Shown: one piece after another, positions 35,230-43,608 of the stretch
Layout: each line of letters begins with the position of its first letter
Numbering within the stretch: the first letter of the stretch is position 1
From: Paludibacteraceae bacterium
Lineage (GTDB): Bacteria > Bacteroidota > Bacteroidia > Bacteroidales > Paludibacteraceae
Assembly (NCBI GenBank): GCA_905234685.1
Contig: CAJOIR010000008.1
Span: 1-60,498 of the forward strand
Length of the DNA: 60,498 nucleotides
Direction of reading: 5' to 3'
The notes under the pieces: generated by a model
The model's input: the letters and a program-made list of their open reading frames with translations, nothing else
What the model was told of the DNA's origin: nothing
Database searches by the model: none
Translations under genes and position numbers: made by a program

Positions 35230-37062
35230 ATGGATATCATACATCTATTACCGGATAGTGTTGCTAATCAGATAGCAGCAGGCGAGGTAATACAACGTCC
35301 TGCCTCCTGTTTGAAGGAGTTGGTGGAAAACTCGCTTGATGCCGGAGCAAAGCGCATAGAAGTAATATTGCGTGATGCAGGCAGAACCCTTCTTCAGGTT
35401 ATAGATGACGGCTCGGGGATGAGTGAGACAGATGCCCGTATGGCTTTTGAGAGGCATGCCACATCGAAGATAAGCAACGCATCTGACCTCTTTAATTTGC
35501 ACACAATGGGTTTCCGCGGTGAGGCTTTGGCTTCTATCGCTGCAGTAGCGCAAATAGAGATGATTACACGCCGCGAGTCAGACGAGACTGGTACACTGCT
35601 TGAGATATCCGCTTCGCGTGTGACACGACAAGAACCTGTTCAGTGCGCTACTGGTACTAATTTCAAGATAAAGAACCTGTTTTTTAATGTGCCTGCCCGT
35701 AGACGTTTTTTAAAGACAAACAGTACAGAATTGAGGAATCTGATAAACGAATTCTACCGTATAGTTCTTGTAAATCCTGATGTAAGTTTTTTGTTTGTCA
35801 GTGATGACGAGGTGCTGTTTGACCTGCCTAAGTCAAGTTTGAAACAGCGTATAGAGAATGTGTTCAGCAAGTCTTCGCGCAGAGGTCTTGCATCGCAGTT
35901 GATAGATGTGCATGCAGAGACTTCGATAGTCACTATAAACGGTTATATCGGCAAGCCTGAGGCTGCACAGAAGCAAGCGCAGGAGTACTTCTTTGTAAAC
36001 GGCAGATATATGCGTCACCCTTATTTTCACAAAGCGGTGATGACAGTATATCAGGATATGCTCACTCATGAGCAGATGCCGCATTATTTCATATATTTCA
36101 CAATAAGTCCTGAACTGATAGATGTGAATATACACCCTACGAAAACTGAGATAAAGTTTGCCGATGAACAAATGATATGGCAGATACTTCAAGCTGCGCT
36201 GAAAGAGAGTCTTGGTAAGTTCAATGTCACACCTTCTCTCATGTTTGACAGGGAGGGTGATATAGACATTCCGTCATCTGTCAATGCACAAAACATAAAA
36301 GTTGATGTTCCTCAGGTCACAATCAATACACAATACAATCCCTTTACAGAGCACAGACAGCGTTCAGAGTCGGTAGCCGGATGGGAGAATCTGTATGACA
36401 GAAGAGTGACCAATGAGAAGATTAAAGAAGAAAAGGCTTATGCTGATATGTTGTTCGGTGGCAATGAAAGTACTGCGCCGCTATTGAACACCGCAAATGT
36501 TTCAAGTACTCCATGCCAATACAAAGAACGCTATATTGTGTTGCCGATGGCGGAGGGTATGTTGTTTATAGACCAACATAGAGCTCATGCTTCTTTACTT
36601 TATGCACAGATAAGAGAGCAGATGCAGTCAGGCAAGTGCGTGATGCAGCAAGTGCTATTTCCTGAAGTGCTAGACCTAAGCACAGATGATGCTGTGTTGC
36701 TTCTTCAGATGACTGATGAACTGCATAATGCAGGGTTTGAGATAACACAGATTGCACGCAACTCATTCTCAGTTGACGCAGTGCCAGCAGAACTGAACAA
36801 CGGTAATCCTCTTGTAGTGCTGTTGGATATACTGCATGCTGTGACTGAGACAGGTGTGTCGGGTGTTGAAGCATGGAATCACAGGATAGCACTCTCAGTG
36901 TCAGAGGCCGCTGCTATACCAGCAGGTAAAGTGTTGGGAGAGAATGAGATGAGAGACCTAGTGGAGCGTATTTCGGCAGCAGAGACTGTATATACTCCTG
37001 ACGGTAAACGCATATATGCTTTGCTGCCTGATGAAGCAATAGTTAAGTTGTTCGGAAAATAG
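35230..37062 (+). CDS. mutL: DNA mismatch repair protein MutL
   Basis: 610 aa. The GHKL ATPase motifs are intact: ELVENSLDAGA (motif I), DDGSGMSE (II) and GFRGEALASIAAV (III). The C-terminal dimerisation domain begins near residue 430. At the position of the DQHAxxExxxxE endonuclease motif the sequence reads DQHRAHASLLYAQ, lacking the acidic residues, so the nicking activity of many MutLs is probably absent. It acts with MutS in mismatch repair. 28 bp follow before the next gene. Confidence 0.96.
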   Translation: MDIIHLLPDSVANQIAAGEVIQRPASCLKELVENSLDAGAKRIEVILRDAGRTLLQVIDDGSGMSETDARMAFERHATSKISNASDLFNLHTMGFRGEALASIAAVAQIEMITRRESDETGTLLEISASRVTRQEPVQCATGTNFKIKNLFFNVPARRRFLKTNSTELRNLINEFYRIVLVNPDVSFLFVSDDEVLFDLPKSSLKQRIENVFSKSSRRGLASQLIDVHAETSIVTINGYIGKPEAAQKQAQEYFFVNGRYMRHPYFHKAVMTVYQDMLTHEQMPHYFIYFTISPELIDVNIHPTKTEIKFADEQMIWQILQAALKESLGKFNVTPSLMFDREGDIDIPSSVNAQNIKVDVPQVTINTQYNPFTEHRQRSESVAGWENLYDRRVTNEKIKEEKAYADMLFGGNESTAPLLNTANVSSTPCQYKERYIVLPMAEGMLFIDQHRAHASLLYAQIREQMQSGKCVMQQVLFPEVLDLSTDDAVLLLQMTDELHNAGFEITQIARNSFSVDAVPAELNNGNPLVVLLDILHAVTETGVSGVEAWNHRIALSVSEAAAIPAGKVLGENEMRDLVERISAAETVYTPDGKRIYALLPDEAIVKLFGK

Positions 37063-37090
37063 GATTTTTCATTTTGTGTGCATTGGATTT

Positions 37091-37915
37091 ATGAAACAAT
37101 GGTATTATATATTGTTGTGTTCAGTTTTGCTTGCAGCATGTGCAAGACAGCAGAGTTCTGTAGAACTGACAATCCTGCACACCAATGACACACATTCTCA
37201 AGTGGAGCCGCGACAAGACAACACTGGTGGATATGCACGACGTATGGGGCTTATCAGTCAGGAACGGCAGAAAGACCCAGAACTCATCCTGCTTGATGCA
37301 GGAGACTTTTGTCAGGGAACGCCCTATTATAATTATTTAGGTGGTGAAGTGGAGATAGCGGCAATGAACAGAATGGGATATGACGCTGCCACAATAGGAA
37401 ATCATGAATTTGACAATGGTGTGAATGCATTGGCAGAACAACTAAAGAGAACTGAGTTTGATGTGGTGTGTGCCAATTACCGAATAGAGAAAAGTCCACT
37501 GGAAGGAATTGTTAAACCCTATACCATACTGAACAGGAAAGGTTTGAAGATTGGAGTGACAGGTGTGGATGTAAATCCAGAGGCGCTTGTGACAGAAGAT
37601 AATTTTTCCCCTTTGGCATATGAGTCTCCGTTTGAAGCAGCCAATAAAATAGCCAAAATGCTGAAAAAAGAGAAGCACTGTGATGTTGTAATATGCCTTT
37701 CTCATCTGGGTACTGATGTAAGTCATGGTGACACTACAGGTGTGTGTGATGTGAATCTTGCAGCACAAAGCAGAGATATAGACCTGATAATAGGAGGTCA
37801 TACACACAGAGCGGAGAATAGATATGTGAAGAACAGAGATGATAAAGATGTGTTGCTCGTACAGACAGGCAAAAGTGGAGTGAGACTTGGGAAAGTGACA
37901 TTAATAGTGGAGTAG
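37091..37915 (+). CDS. Metallophosphatase lipoprotein (5'-nucleotidase N-domain only)
   Basis: 274 aa from the ATG at 37091 (MKQWYYILLCSVLLAACARQ), with lipidated Cys17. All metal-site motifs of UshA-type 5'-nucleotidases are present: ILHTNDTHSQ, LLDAGDFCQG, IGNHEFDNG, CLSHLGTDVSHG and IGGHTHR. The C-terminal substrate-binding domain of full-length UshA is missing. In Bacteroidales that domain is often a separate protein, but none is adjacent here. It is likely a periplasmic nucleotide or phosphate scavenger. Confidence 0.9.
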   Translation: MKQWYYILLCSVLLAACARQQSSVELTILHTNDTHSQVEPRQDNTGGYARRMGLISQERQKDPELILLDAGDFCQGTPYYNYLGGEVEIAAMNRMGYDAATIGNHEFDNGVNALAEQLKRTEFDVVCANYRIEKSPLEGIVKPYTILNRKGLKIGVTGVDVNPEALVTEDNFSPLAYESPFEAANKIAKMLKKEKHCDVVICLSHLGTDVSHGDTTGVCDVNLAAQSRDIDLIIGGHTHRAENRYVKNRDDKDVLLVQTGKSGVRLGKVTLIVE

Positions 37916-37970
37916 AGCGAAATATGGAAAGCCTTCATTATATGTAGCGCGAAAATAATGTCTTAATAAA

Positions 37971-38002
37971 TTTGCATAATTGAAAAGATTGTAGTAATTT
38001 TG
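37971..38002 (+). promoter_or_regulatory. Promoter of acpP
   Basis: TTTG at 37971-37974, a 20-bp spacer, then TAATTTTG at 37995-38002. It lies 86 bp upstream of the acpP start. Confidence 0.75.
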
Positions 38003-38088
38003 CGGCGTTTTTGCGGAATATGCCAATTCCTCAATCACATGGTCAGAATAGAAAATAAATGAAAGTTAAACTTAAATAATAAAAGATT

Positions 38089-38331
38089 ATGTCTGAAATT
38101 GAAAACAAAGTTAAAGCCATTATTGTGGAGAAACTTGGAGTAGAAGAGTCACAGGTAACAATGGATGCAAACTTCCAGAACGACCTTAATGCTGACTCAC
38201 TGGATACTGTAGAACTCATTATGGAATTTGAGAAAGTGTTCGGTATCAGTATTCCTGATGAAGATACAGAAAAGATATCCACAGTAGGCGAGGCTGTTGC
38301 TTACGTTGAGCAGGCAACACAGCAAGCATAA
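38089..38331 (+). CDS. acpP: Acyl carrier protein
   Basis: 80 aa, acidic, with the phosphopantetheine attachment motif DSLD at Ser37 ([16 protein letters not shown]). It carries acyl chains in fatty acid synthesis. It is followed by a hairpin (38349-38402) and then fabF, the usual partner, so the hairpin probably sets expression ratios rather than fully separating the genes. Confidence 0.98.
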   Translation: MSEIENKVKAIIVEKLGVEESQVTMDANFQNDLNADSLDTVELIMEFEKVFGISIPDEDTEKISTVGEAVAYVEQATQQA

Positions 38332-38348
38332 CAAGTGCTTTATGACAT

Positions 38349-38402
38349 AAGGTTGTAGTCTAAGTTCTCCTATGGAGCACTTGTGCTACAACCTTTGTTT
38401 GT
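38349..38402 (+). terminator. Hairpin between acpP and fabF
   Basis: A perfect 10-bp stem AAGGTTGTAG/CTACAACCTT (38349-38358 with 38386-38395) and a 27-nt loop containing a mini-hairpin CTCC-TAT-GGAG are followed by TGTTTGTT. It is probably a partial terminator that allows high acpP and lower fabF expression. Confidence 0.65.
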
Positions 38403-38481
38403 TATATAAATAACATAACTATGACAAGCGGGGTTTGTGTATTCCAAAGAATTGTATCCCCGTCTGTATGGAATAATAATC

Positions 38482-39738
38482 ATGGAACTAAAACGCGTAG
38501 TAGTAACAGGCATAGGAGCAGTATCACCTCTCGGCAATGACATGCCTACAACATGGGCTGCAATGCTTGCAGGAAAGAGCGGTTGTGGTCCTATTACCCA
38601 TTTTGATGCGTCTCTTTTTAAAACACAGTTTGCCTGTGAAGTGAAGGATTTCGATCCTTCTTCCATAATTGACAAGAAAGAAGCAAGGCGTCTTGACCTG
38701 TTTGTGCAATATGCACTTTGTGCCGCTAGCGAAGCTATGAACGATGCGGCACTGGAGATAGATAATGAGGACAAATACAGAATAGGCTGCGTATGGGCTA
38801 CAGGCATGGGTGGTTTACGTTCGTTTCAAGAGTGCATTGAGGAGTATATGTCAGGAGACGGAACTCCTCGTTTCAACCCATTTGTTATACCTAAGTTGAT
38901 AACCAACATAGCAGCAGGACACATAAGTATAAAATATGGTCTTGGCGGACCTAATTACGCCACAACATCGGCCTGTGCCAGTTCTGCTCATGCCATTGCT
39001 GACAGTTTTAACCTGATTCGGTTAGGCAAAGCAGATGCGATACTCACTGGAGGCAGTGAGGCATCGATAGAATATTCCGGTGTCGGAGGTTTCAATGCCA
39101 TGCACGCTCTTTCTACCCGCAATGACTCGCCTGAATCTGCTTCACGTCCATTCTCCAAGAGTCGCGACGGATTTGTTCTTGGTGAAGGAGCAGCGGCACT
39201 AGTACTTGAGGAATATGAGCATGCTGTAAAAAGAGGAGCAAAGATATATGCTGAACTCGCAGGTGCAGCAATGACTGCTGATGCCTATCATATAACTGCT
39301 CCTGACCCAGATGGAAACGGTGCACTGAAGGTGATGCAGTTTGCTATAGAAGAGGCGGGTCTGCAACCTGCTGATATAGACTATATCAACGCTCACGGTA
39401 CTTCCACTCCTATAGGCGATGTGGCAGAGATCAAGAGTATATGCGCTTTGTTCGGTGAACATGCCTTCAACCTCAACATTAGTTCAACCAAATCAATGAC
39501 AGGTCACCTGCTTGGTGCTACGGGAGCATTGGAGGCAATCGCGACTCTGCTTGCCGTGAAAGAGAATATAGTGCCTCCAACTATCAACCATGCCGAAGAT
39601 GACACAGACGAGCAGTTTGATCCTCGTCTAAACTTCACTTTCAACAAAGCGCAGAGGCGCAAGGTTGATTATGCAATATCCAATGCATTCGGTTTCGGAG
39701 GACATAATGCTTGCCTGCTATTCAAGAAACTGAACTAA
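38482..39738 (+). CDS. fabF: Beta-ketoacyl-ACP synthase II
   Basis: 418 aa from the ATG at 38482 (MELKRVVVTGIGAVSPLGND). Upstream in-frame codons are not conserved-looking. The catalytic triad is clear: Cys165 in TTSACASSAH, His305 in NAHGTSTP and His342 in MTGHLLGATG. It elongates acyl-ACP with malonyl-ACP. It lies between acpP and rnc, a classic acpP-fabF-rnc order. Confidence 0.97.
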   Translation: MELKRVVVTGIGAVSPLGNDMPTTWAAMLAGKSGCGPITHFDASLFKTQFACEVKDFDPSSIIDKKEARRLDLFVQYALCAASEAMNDAALEIDNEDKYRIGCVWATGMGGLRSFQECIEEYMSGDGTPRFNPFVIPKLITNIAAGHISIKYGLGGPNYATTSACASSAHAIADSFNLIRLGKADAILTGGSEASIEYSGVGGFNAMHALSTRNDSPESASRPFSKSRDGFVLGEGAAALVLEEYEHAVKRGAKIYAELAGAAMTADAYHITAPDPDGNGALKVMQFAIEEAGLQPADIDYINAHGTSTPIGDVAEIKSICALFGEHAFNLNISSTKSMTGHLLGATGALEAIATLLAVKENIVPPTINHAEDDTDEQFDPRLNFTFNKAQRRKVDYAISNAFGFGGHNACLLFKKLN

Positions 39739-39750
39739 CAACACTTCATC

Positions 39751-40470
39751 TTGAAACTACTACAAAAGATATTCGGCATAAGACTCTCTCGTAAACAGAG
39801 TGAGTCTTATTCTTATATATGCAGTCTGTTAGATACTGAACCCAAGAACATGGGTCTGTATGAGCAAGCCCTCACCCATCGCTCTGCTTCAGGTAAGAGC
39901 AATGAGCGTCTTGAGTATTTGGGTGACTCTCTGCTCGGCATGGTGGTGGCAGAAGAACTATTCCGCCGTTTCCCAACTGAGGGAGAGGGCTTTCTAACGA
40001 AAGCAAGAGCAAATGTGGTATGCAGGGAAAACCTAAACAAAATTGCCTGTCGCATAGGTCTTGACAAACACTTGCATACAGGTTTGAAGATGAAGAAGAA
40101 CAGTGAGAATGTGTACGGGAATGCATTAGAAGCTCTTGTAGGTGCCATATATCTTGACCTCGGCTTTGATACTGTAGCTACATTTATAAGGAAGGTGGTA
40201 GCAGGCGGCAAAGGTGAGAACTTGATGCGTGTGTCAGAGCGCAATACTGATTACAAGTCGCGTCTACTTGAATATGCGCAGGCAAGACACATAAAAGTGG
40301 AATATGTGATGATAGGCGAGCGATATGAGTTACAGGATGATCGTCACGTGTTTTTGTATGAAGTAAGGTTAGACGATGTAGCTCAAGCGCAGGCGGCAGG
40401 CTACTCAAAGAGAGAGGCACAACAATCGGTATCAAGAAAGGTTCTGAAGCAACTGATGAACAAAAAATAA
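39751..40470 (+). CDS. rnc: Ribonuclease III
   Basis: 239 aa with a TTG start at 39751. No in-frame ATG exists between the fabF stop and residue 34. The RNase III signature NERLEYLGDSLLG has Glu52 and Asp59. The second active-site motif reads GNALEALVGAIYLD: Glu127 is present, but Asn124 stands where many RNase III enzymes have Asp. A C-terminal dsRNA-binding domain follows (DYKSRLLEYAQARHIK to SRKVLKQL). It processes rRNA and double-stranded RNA. It is 12 bp after fabF. Confidence 0.95.
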   Translation: MKLLQKIFGIRLSRKQSESYSYICSLLDTEPKNMGLYEQALTHRSASGKSNERLEYLGDSLLGMVVAEELFRRFPTEGEGFLTKARANVVCRENLNKIACRIGLDKHLHTGLKMKKNSENVYGNALEALVGAIYLDLGFDTVATFIRKVVAGGKGENLMRVSERNTDYKSRLLEYAQARHIKVEYVMIGERYELQDDRHVFLYEVRLDDVAQAQAAGYSKREAQQSVSRKVLKQLMNKK

Positions 40471-40535
40471 TCTGGACAAGTAATAAGACTATAAATAATC
40501 ATACGAACAATATAAACCAACAACTGTCAATAATA

Positions 40536-40799
40536 ATGAAAAAACTGTTTATAGTGATTGCAGTGTTGTGTGCTTGTGCACTCACATCATGTACAGATCC
40601 CAACAAAGAACAATGCTGGGAGATAACCATTACTTACGCTAACAATGCTACTGCCACATATCTTTTCTGGGCAGACGGTGATACAAGTGACGCTTACCTA
40701 AAGAAACTTGCTTTGTCGCCTGACGTAAAGACAGCATCCAAGATGTCTACATTTGTGAGTGAAGGCGACTGCGGCACTGTTCTGCACGGAGTAGAATGA
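40536..40799 (+). CDS. Small lipoprotein, unknown function
   Basis: 87 aa. The signal peptide MKKLFIVIAVLCACALTSC has a clear lipobox with lipidated Cys19. The mature part of 68 residues has strands such as CWEITITYANNATATYLFWA and two further cysteines (WEI-preceding C and GDCGTV). No family was recognised. It follows rnc by 65 bp. Confidence 0.75.
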   Translation: MKKLFIVIAVLCACALTSCTDPNKEQCWEITITYANNATATYLFWADGDTSDAYLKKLALSPDVKTASKMSTFVSEGDCGTVLHGVE

Positions 40800-40819
40800 G
40801 TGACAATCTGCTCATATAT

Positions 40820-40850
40820 TTTGATATAACAAAAACATTTTGTAACTTTG
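40820..40850 (+). promoter_or_regulatory. Promoter of the small wHTH gene
   Basis: TTTG at 40820-40823, a 19-bp spacer, then TAACTTTG at 40843-40850, giving a leader of about 107 nt. Confidence 0.75.
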
Positions 40851-40963
40851 CACCCGATTTTAAGAACAATAAGCGTCGGCAGAATGCCGTTGCACAGGTG
40901 AGAAGGTGAGGTTAAATGCGCCTAATCGCCAAATAAACAAACAAAACAATATAAGGTATTATT

Positions 40964-41161
40964 ATGTTAACACAGAAGATCGGTGAGAATGCCGGAGCAA
41001 TCTGGAATGCACTGCAAGGCGGTGCTCTCACCATTGATGCACTGAAAAAGGCAACAAAACTGAAAGTGGCAGATTTGAATCTTGCTCTTGGCTGGCTTGC
41101 CCGTGAAGGCAAGCTTGCGTTTGAGGTAAAGGAAAATGAGACAATAGTAAGTCTTATCTAA
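40964..41161 (+). CDS. Small winged-helix protein (DUF2582-like)
   Basis: 65 aa, a complete stand-alone winged helix: [37 protein letters not shown] and the wing [15 protein letters not shown]. This is the short winged-helix family (DUF2582) found in Bacteroidota and Archaea. DNA or protein binding is inferred from the fold only. It has its own promoter, a long leader and a strong terminator, so it is probably a separately regulated gene. Confidence 0.88.
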   Translation: MLTQKIGENAGAIWNALQGGALTIDALKKATKLKVADLNLALGWLAREGKLAFEVKENETIVSLI

Positions 41162-41177
41162 GTGAATCTGTTAGAAA

Positions 41178-41220
41178 AGCAAGAGCGGAGATCAAAATGA
41201 CCTCCGCTCTTGCTTTATGT
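41178..41220 (+). terminator. Terminator of the wHTH gene
   Basis: A perfect 13-bp stem AGCAAGAGCGGAG/CTCCGCTCTTGCT (41178-41190 with 41202-41214) is followed by TTATGTTGTTTT. Confidence 0.9.
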
Positions 41221-41227
41221 TGTTTTG

Positions 41228-41312
41228 CGGAAAGTGAGGGATTCGAACCCCCGAACCCTTTCAGGTCAACGGTTTTCAAGACCGCCGCTATCGACCACTC
41301 AGCCAACTTTCC
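41228..41312 (-). tRNA. tRNA-Ser (TGA)
   Basis: On the minus strand the acceptor GGAAAGT/ACTTTCC with discriminator G, a long variable arm, the anticodon loop CTTGAAA (anticodon TGA) and the T-loop TTCGAAT are all present. The length of 85 nt fits a class II tRNA. Confidence 0.96.
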
Positions 41313-41323
41313 TAAAAGCGGTG

Positions 41324-41355
41324 CAAAAGTACGGCAAAAAAATCATATACGCAAG
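41324..41355 (-). promoter_or_regulatory. Promoter of tRNA-Ser (TGA)
   Basis: The minus-strand TACTTTTG at 41324-41331, with CTTG (near TTTG) 20 bp upstream at 41352-41355, lies 11 bp before the tRNA. This matches the geometry of the tRNA-Arg promoter. Confidence 0.65.
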
Positions 41356-41373
41356 AGCAATTTAAGATTTTTA

Positions 41374-41406
41374 CTATAGTGGTCCTATAGTGGTTGTATA
41401 GTGGGC
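41374..41406 (+). repeat. 11-bp tandem array, unit CTATAGTGGTC, 3 copies
   Basis: CTATAGTGGTC, CTATAGTGGTT and GTATAGTGGGC start at 41374, 41385 and 41396. The reverse complement of the 52834 array (CCTATAGTGAT) is closely related. Confidence 0.9.
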
Positions 41407-41567
41407 AATAGTAATACAATTATTAAAAATATTGAGGTGTATGATATGAAATAAAGAAAAAAGTTATTTACTATTATTAAGAAATCTATATACGAATTTT
41501 AAGATTTAGGAATGTCGTAGGTAGTTATGGTGTTTGATTGTTAAAAATATTATATAATTTTGTCCCG

Positions 41568-41640
41568 TGATTTTTTCATAGTATTAGATTTAAGGTTAAT
41601 TTTTGTGAGTAAGGGTTGTCGGGAGACAACTCTTATTTTT
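41568..41640 (+). ncRNA. Candidate small RNA between promoter and terminator
   Basis: A promoter-like TTTG (41533-41536) and TAATTTTG (41555-41562) are followed, about 50 nt later, by a stem AGGGTTGTC/GACAACTCT (41612-41620 with 41625-41633) with loop GGGA and TATTTTT. Transcription would yield an RNA of about 70 nt. The spacer is 18 bp, slightly short. It could instead be an attenuated leader of the downstream gene. Confidence 0.35.
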
Positions 41641-41731
41641 GTATAGAAGTTATTCCGTAGTTGTGTTAATGAAGTGTCGTGGATAAGTTGAAATTATACA
41701 GGAATCAGTTGTGAAAGTGAAAAAAAATGTG

Positions 41732-41739
41732 TACCTTTG
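41732..41739 (+). promoter_or_regulatory. -7 box (TACCTTTG) of the RlmL-like gene
   Basis: TACCTTTG lies 37 bp upstream of the start at 41777. No TTTG was found at the standard spacing. Confidence 0.5.
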
Positions 41740-41776
41740 TGCTTTGTAACCAACAAAAGTGGCGGCGGCATAATAC

Positions 41777-42961
41777 ATGAGAGAGAGTACTATGAGAAAA
41801 GTAGCAGGTCAAAAAGAGTTTCAGATGACGGCGAAGACCTTTAAAGGTCTGGAAGAAGTTCTTGCGGGCGAACTTGTCTGTTTGGGCGCCAACAATATAC
41901 AGACAGAACGTCGCGCCGTATCATTTACTGGTGACAAGGCTTTGATGTACAAGGCCAATCTGTGGCTACGCACGGCATCGCGTGTGCTTATTCCAATAGC
42001 GACATTTCGCGCCAAGGATGCCGATGAAGTTTATGCACGAGTAAAGAATATAGACTGGTCGGAGTATATGTCTGTGAGTAGCACCTTCGCCATAGACACG
42101 ACGGTTTATTCGGACAGTTTTCATAACTCGCGCTATGTTACTTATCGCGTGAAAGACGCGATAGCTGACCGTTTCTTTGAGAAGGAAGGCAGGCGGCCGA
42201 GTGTGCGCGTTGACAATGCAGACATACAGATAAATGTTCACATCTCGCATGAGAAGGTAACTGTGTCGCTCGACTCTTCGGGCGAGTCACTACACAAACG
42301 CGGTTGGCGCACAGAACATACTACAGCATCAATAAACGAGGCTCTTGCTGCTGGAATGCTGCTTCTTGCAGGGTGGCGCGGTGACCTCGACTTGGTTGAC
42401 CCGATGTGTGGCAGCGGCACTTTCCTAATAGAGGCTGCAATGATAGCACTTAACATTCCTCCAGGAATTTACCGTCAGGGTTTTGCATTCGAGAAGTGGC
42501 GTGACTTCGACAGGGAGTTGTTTGAAGAGTTGTATAATGATGACAGCGAAGAGAGGGATTTTGTTCACCACATATATGGCTCCGACACATCGTTCTATGC
42601 AGTGCGTGCCGCAGAGAAGAATGTGAAGAGTGCCAACTTGCAGAAGTATATCACGCTGAGACAATGTCCGATGCAGAGTACATCTGCTCCGACAGAAGGC
42701 TGCATGGTAGTGATGAATCCTCCATACGGCGAGCGCATAGAACCTAAGGACATAATGCAGTTGTATGACGAAATAGGTAGTACTCTTAAGCACCGTTATG
42801 CTGGTTCTACAGCGTGGCTAATATCATCGAATACAGAGGCGCTGAAGCATATAGGTCTTCGTCCTTCGGCGAAGATACATCTTTTGAACGGAGAACTTGA
42901 GTGTATGTATGCAAAATACGAACTGTTTGCAGGTGAGCGCAAAACATATAAGAAACAATGA
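41777..42961 (+). CDS. THUMP-domain class I rRNA methyltransferase (RlmL N-part-like)
   Basis: 394 aa (a second ATG at 41792 is possible). An N-terminal ferredoxin-like/THUMP region (about residues 15-165: FKGLEEVLAGELVCLGANN and VYARVKNIDWSEY) precedes a Rossmann methyltransferase domain. The domain has DPMCGSGTFLIEAAM (motif I) and the catalytic VVMNPPYGERI (NPPY, N2-guanine type). It corresponds to the m2G2445 half of E. coli RlmL without the RlmK half. It starts the overlapping run with ispD, queA and tatD. Confidence 0.92.
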   Translation: MRESTMRKVAGQKEFQMTAKTFKGLEEVLAGELVCLGANNIQTERRAVSFTGDKALMYKANLWLRTASRVLIPIATFRAKDADEVYARVKNIDWSEYMSVSSTFAIDTTVYSDSFHNSRYVTYRVKDAIADRFFEKEGRRPSVRVDNADIQINVHISHEKVTVSLDSSGESLHKRGWRTEHTTASINEALAAGMLLLAGWRGDLDLVDPMCGSGTFLIEAAMIALNIPPGIYRQGFAFEKWRDFDRELFEELYNDDSEERDFVHHIYGSDTSFYAVRAAEKNVKSANLQKYITLRQCPMQSTSAPTEGCMVVMNPPYGERIEPKDIMQLYDEIGSTLKHRYAGSTAWLISSNTEALKHIGLRPSAKIHLLNGELECMYAKYELFAGERKTYKKQ

Positions 42962-43608
42962 AACGATATGCCCTTATAGTTGCGGGAGGTTCAGGACATA
43001 GAATGCAGTCCGCAACTCCCAAGCAGTTCATGCTGCTTCAAGGCAAGCCTGTGCTGATGCACACGCTTGAGAAATTCCGTAAGTACGAGATAGTTCTGGT
43101 GCTGCCAGAGGCACATATCCCATATTGGAAGCAGTTGTGCAAAGAATACTGCTGTGAGGTGCTGCACGAATTGGTGTCAGGCGGTGCTACGCGGTCGGAG
43201 TCAGTGTTCCGCGGTCTTCAGCATGTGCCAGACGATGCTATGGTAGCCATACACGACGGAGTCCGTCCACTGCTGAGTGAGGATATGATAAAGAGAGGCT
43301 TTGCTATGGCCGAAGAGAGAGGTAATGCTATACCTGTGGTAGCCTTGACCGACAGCATAAGACAACTAACTGAGAACGGCAGTATAGCGGTGAACAGAGA
43401 AGATTACAGACTGGTGCAGACACCGCAGATATTTGTTGCATCAGAGATAAAAGACGCATACAGACAATGTGACACCGCCGAATGTACTGACGATGCATCA
43501 GTGATTGAGATGACAGGCAATAGATTGCACCTGTATGAGGGTGAGGCAAGAAACATAAAGATAACACGCCCAATAGACATATTATTTGCTGAGACGTTAT
43601 TATGCTGA
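42958..43608 (+). CDS. ispD: 2-C-methyl-D-erythritol 4-phosphate cytidylyltransferase
   Basis: 216 aa. The nucleotide-binding motif reads IVAGGSGHRMQSATPKQF, close to the family GxGxRMxxxxPKQF. AIHDGVRPLLSEDMI and TPQIFVASEIKDAY are further IspD blocks. It makes CDP-ME in the MEP isoprenoid pathway. It overlaps the methyltransferase by 4 nt and queA by 7 nt. Confidence 0.95.
   Translation: MKRYALIVAGGSGHRMQSATPKQFMLLQGKPVLMHTLEKFRKYEIVLVLPEAHIPYWKQLCKEYCCEVLHELVSGGATRSESVFRGLQHVPDDAMVAIHDGVRPLLSEDMIKRGFAMAEERGNAIPVVALTDSIRQLTENGSIAVNREDYRLVQTPQIFVASEIKDAYRQCDTAECTDDASVIEMTGNRLHLYEGEARNIKITRPIDILFAETLLC

Larger units (their letters stand above)
41313..41776. other. Gene-free divergent intergenic region
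   Basis: 464 bp between tRNA-Ser (minus) and the RlmL-like gene (plus). Contents: the tRNA-Ser promoter at 41324-41355 (minus TACTTTTG with CTTG 20 bp upstream), an 11-bp array at 41374-41406, a promoter-terminator pair at 41533-41640, and the box TACCTTTG at 41732-41739 for the RlmL-like gene. No protein gene was seen. Confidence 0.7.
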
